Of a stretch of 6,624 nt of DNA, positions 4,796 to 6,624 are shown piece after piece. Both the position numbers and the translations under genes were made by a program. The stretch comes from an uncultured Clostridia bacterium (GTDB lineage Bacteria; Bacillota; Clostridia; Christensenellales; Borkfalkiaceae): positions 1-6,624 of the forward strand of contig CALGVF010000295.1 of assembly GCA_937920115.1 (NCBI GenBank). Reading direction: 5' to 3'. How positions within the stretch are numbered: the stretch's first letter is position 1; each line of letters begins with the position of its first letter. The notes under the pieces were generated by a model. That model had not been told where the DNA came from. It saw only the letters and a program-made list of their open reading frames with translations, and made no database searches.

Positions 4796-6280
4796 ATGAA
4801 AAAGACAGGTTTTGACAGCGAAAAATATCTCAATCTTCAATCCGAGAAAATTCTTGAAAGAATAGACGAATTCGGCGGAAAATTATACATAGAATTCGGC
4901 GGAAAGTTGTTCGACGACTTCCACGCTTCGAGAGTTCTCCCCGGATTCGCCCCCGATAACAAGATTAAAATGCTCGGCAAACTCAAAGACCGCGCGGAAA
5001 TCGTTATCGTTATCAACAGTCACGACATAGAGAGAAACAAGGTGAGAGCCGACCTCGGCATCACTTACGATCAGGACGTTATCAGGCTTATAGACATTTT
5101 CAGGGGCTACGGACTGTTCGTCGGAAGCGTCGTCCTCGCTCAATTCACCGAAGAAAACGAACCTGCCAAAACTTTCGAGGAAAAACTCAAATCGCTCGGA
5201 ATAAAAGTGTATCGCCACTACCCGATTAAGGGCTACCCGAACAATATTCCGCTTATCGTCAGCGAAAACGGCTACGGCAAGAACGATTATATCGAGACTT
5301 CGAGAGACCTTATCATAATCACCGCCCCCGGTCCCGGTTCGGGGAAAATGGCGACCTGCCTTTCCCAACTCTATCAGGAACACAAGAGGGGCAACAAAGT
5401 CGGCTACGCAAAATACGAGACTTTCCCCGTATGGAATCTGCCTTTAAATCACATGGTAAACCTCGCCTACGAGGCGGCGACCGCAGACCTCAACGACGTC
5501 AATATGATTGACCCGTGGCACCTCGCGGCGTACGGCAAACAAGCGGTAAACTACAACCGCGACGTCGAAATCTTCCCCGTTCTGAACGCTATTTTCGAGC
5601 AGATTATGGGAAAATCGCCCTATAAATCGCCTACGGATATGGGCGTAAATATGGCAGGCTACGCAATTTCGGACGACGGCGTTTGCGTGGAAGCGGCGAA
5701 ACAGGAAATTATCAGAAGATACTTGAACGCCCTCGCGAGAGAAAGGCGTAACGACCTCGATTCGTCCGAGTCGGACAAAATTGACCTTATAATGAAGTCG
5801 CACGGAATAAGCGTTTCGGAAAGGAAGGTCTACGAGATTTCCAACAGAGTTTCGGAAGAAAGAAACTGCCCTGCGGCGGCTATCGAACTCGACGACGGAA
5901 CGATAATAACGGGCAAGACGAACGACCTGTTCGGCTGTTCGTCGAGTATGATTTTAAACGCCCTCAAATATCTTGCGGGTATCGACGACAATATCGACCT
6001 TATTAGCAAGAAGTCGATTATTCCCATTCAGGACTTGAAAATCAAATATCTCGGCAGTAAAAACCCGAGACTGCACATAGACGAAATGCTTATCGCCTTA
6101 TCCTCTTCGGCGGAACACGACGAGAATGCCGCCCTTGCGATTAAGCAACTTCCGAAACTTAAAGACTGCGAAGTACATACGACCGTACTTCTCGCACACA
6201 ACGACGAAAAGTTTTTCAGAAAACTCGGCGTGAGACTCACCTCTAACCCGATTTTCAAAGACAGGACGAACAATCACTGA
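4796..6280 (+). CDS. DUF1846 (UPF0371) family protein
   Basis: The 494-residue length and the run of conserved blocks identify this as a full-length member of DUF1846, a family common in Firmicutes whose biochemical role is not established to my knowledge. Conserved blocks in order are FGGKLFDDFHASRVLPGF (34-51), APGPGSGKMATCLSQLY (177-193), KYETFPVWNLPLNH (206-219), NLAYEAATADL (222-232), VNMIDP (235-240), NYNRDVEIFP (252-261) and SPTDMGVNM (278-286). The block GPGSGK looks like a phosphate-binding loop, so nucleotide or phosphate binding is plausible but not shown. No signal peptide or membrane segment is seen, so it should be cytosolic. The ATG is backed by AGGAG 10 nt upstream and by the family-typical start (GFDSEKYL). 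It is a single-gene transcript, divergent from the esterase, followed after 115 nt by an intrinsic terminator. Confidence 0.95.
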   Translation: MKKTGFDSEKYLNLQSEKILERIDEFGGKLYIEFGGKLFDDFHASRVLPGFAPDNKIKMLGKLKDRAEIVIVINSHDIERNKVRADLGITYDQDVIRLIDIFRGYGLFVGSVVLAQFTEENEPAKTFEEKLKSLGIKVYRHYPIKGYPNNIPLIVSENGYGKNDYIETSRDLIIITAPGPGSGKMATCLSQLYQEHKRGNKVGYAKYETFPVWNLPLNHMVNLAYEAATADLNDVNMIDPWHLAAYGKQAVNYNRDVEIFPVLNAIFEQIMGKSPYKSPTDMGVNMAGYAISDDGVCVEAAKQEIIRRYLNALARERRNDLDSSESDKIDLIMKSHGISVSERKVYEISNRVSEERNCPAAAIELDDGTIITGKTNDLFGCSSSMILNALKYLAGIDDNIDLISKKSIIPIQDLKIKYLGSKNPRLHIDEMLIALSSSAEHDENAALAIKQLPKLKDCEVHTTVLLAHNDEKFFRKLGVRLTSNPIFKDRTNNH

Positions 6281-6319
6281 TAATTTTAAAATAGCAGATT
6301 TGTCCCCTATCGTCAAAAT

Positions 6320-6363
6320 CTCTCTTTGTTCGATTTTGCCACTTTCCCCGAAGGAGAAAGCAA
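6320..6363 (+). repeat. Palindromic intergenic element, copy 2
   Basis: The element begins CTCTCT and ends with the imperfect stem CTTTCCCC/GGAGAAAG (6342-6360) and CAA. It aligns along its length with the element at 2519-2565; the right half differs at only a few bases. It lies in the presumed 3' untranslated region of the DUF1846 gene, upstream of the terminator. Confidence 0.65.
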
Positions 6364-6394
6364 TTTTAATCACTTAAAAACAACTCAATAAAAG

Positions 6395-6437
6395 AAAAAA
6401 CTGCGGACTTATCGAAAGACAGGTTCGCAGTTTTTTT
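6395..6437 (+). terminator. Intrinsic terminator of the DUF1846 gene
   Basis: AAAAAACTGCG (6395-6405) pairs with CGCAGTTTTTT (6426-6436), and the stem continues inward with GACTT/AGGTT using two G-T pairs, leaving a 10-nt loop. The run of seven T residues completes a classic rho-independent terminator. Confidence 0.9.
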
Positions 6438-6449
6438 ATAATCTAAAAA

Positions 6450-6591
6450 GCCTCCCCTGAGCAAGGGGAGGTGACAAATCGAGCGTTTTTCGAGAAGATT
6501 TGGCGAAAGGGTTGTTGTAATGACTAAATCGCGTTTTCTTCAACCCTTTTGTCACGGCAAGCCGTGACGTCTCCCCTTACACAGGGGAGAC
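6450..6591. mobile_element. MITE-like element with 24-bp imperfect terminal inverted repeats
   Basis: The left end (6450-6473) and the reverse complement of the right end (6568-6591) agree at 19 of 24 positions. Each end is itself a hairpin: CCTCCCCT/AGGGGAGG (6451-6471) and GTCTCCCCT/AGGGGAGAC (6569-6591). Inside are a long stem AAAGGGTTG/CAACCCTTT (6506-6549) and the hairpin GTCACGGC/GCCGTGAC (6551-6568). It is about 142 bp, too short for a transposase, with no ORF of note. No target-site duplication is evident, so it could also be a non-mobile structured repeat. Confidence 0.6.
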
Positions 6592-6593
6592 AA

Positions 6594-6624
6594 GGGACTG
6601 TGGGACGCAGCCCAATCTCCTGCT
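6594..6624. other. Right-edge non-coding sequence with a small hairpin
   Basis: CTGTG (6598-6602) pairs with CGCAG (6606-6610) across GGA, and outer GG/CC (6595-6596 with 6612-6613) extend it with one mismatch. There is no T tract. It may be the start of another palindromic repeat cut by the window edge. Confidence 0.35.

Noticed and set aside
4503..4799. Plus-strand ORF leading into the DUF1846 gene
   Set aside because: It overlaps the esterase N-terminus antisense and both promoters, has no credible start signal and looks like a chance frame.
4868..4905. 14-nt direct repeat (GAATTCGGCGGAAA, 24-nt period) inside the DUF1846 gene
   Set aside because: It encodes EFGGK twice at a place where I expect family members to have a similar peptide, so it needs no repeat mechanism.
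4883..5383. Antisense ORFs over the DUF1846 gene
   Set aside because: The plus-strand frame has clear family motifs end to end; the antisense frames have no start signals or recognisable content.

Overview
The window looks like a chromosomal segment from an uncultured, gut-type member of the Clostridia (Bacillota). This is an inference. The supporting signs are sigma-A type promoters, strong Shine-Dalgarno sequences of the AGGAGG kind, a ClpB and a DUF1846/UPF0371 protein of Firmicute type, AT-rich intergenic DNA, and many short palindromic intergenic repeats. Codons are read with the standard bacterial code, and no rRNA, tRNA, CRISPR array or phage gene is visible.

Left part (1-1732, minus strand): a two-gene operon is read leftward from a near-perfect sigma-A promoter (TTGACA, 17 bp, TACAAT). 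The first gene encodes a 210-residue protein with an N-terminal ribbon-helix-helix DNA-binding motif and a long unrecognised C-terminal part. The second is clpB, the disaggregase; its start codon overlaps the stop of the first gene as ATGA, and it runs off the left edge after 350 codons. No CIRCE or CtsR box is visible, so the ribbon-helix-helix protein is a candidate local regulator of clpB.

Middle part (1777-3772, plus strand): a divergent promoter drives an unknown 159-residue protein whose ATG falls almost exactly at the predicted transcription start, so its mRNA is probably leaderless. A 340-bp intergenic region follows, packed with three kinds of repeat: two 29-bp direct repeats, five tandem mini-hairpins joined by AAATATAACTT-like linkers, and one copy of a palindromic element that recurs near the right end. 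Next come a short-chain dehydrogenase/reductase and a 71-residue protein with 14 cysteines and two hydrophobic segments. The latter has its own promoter and a palindrome in its leader. A strong hairpin terminator closes this part and is shared with the convergent gene.

Right part (3784-6624): an alpha/beta-hydrolase esterase (minus strand) and a DUF1846 protein (plus strand) are transcribed divergently from short promoters at about 4678-4774. The last 344 bp are non-coding. They hold the second copy of the palindromic element, an intrinsic terminator, and a roughly 142-bp MITE-like element with 24-bp imperfect terminal inverted repeats.

The genes do not form one obvious pathway. The best candidates for something little described are the ribbon-helix-helix/clpB unit with its divergent leaderless neighbour, the cysteine-rich small membrane protein, and the set of palindromic repeat families in the gaps.
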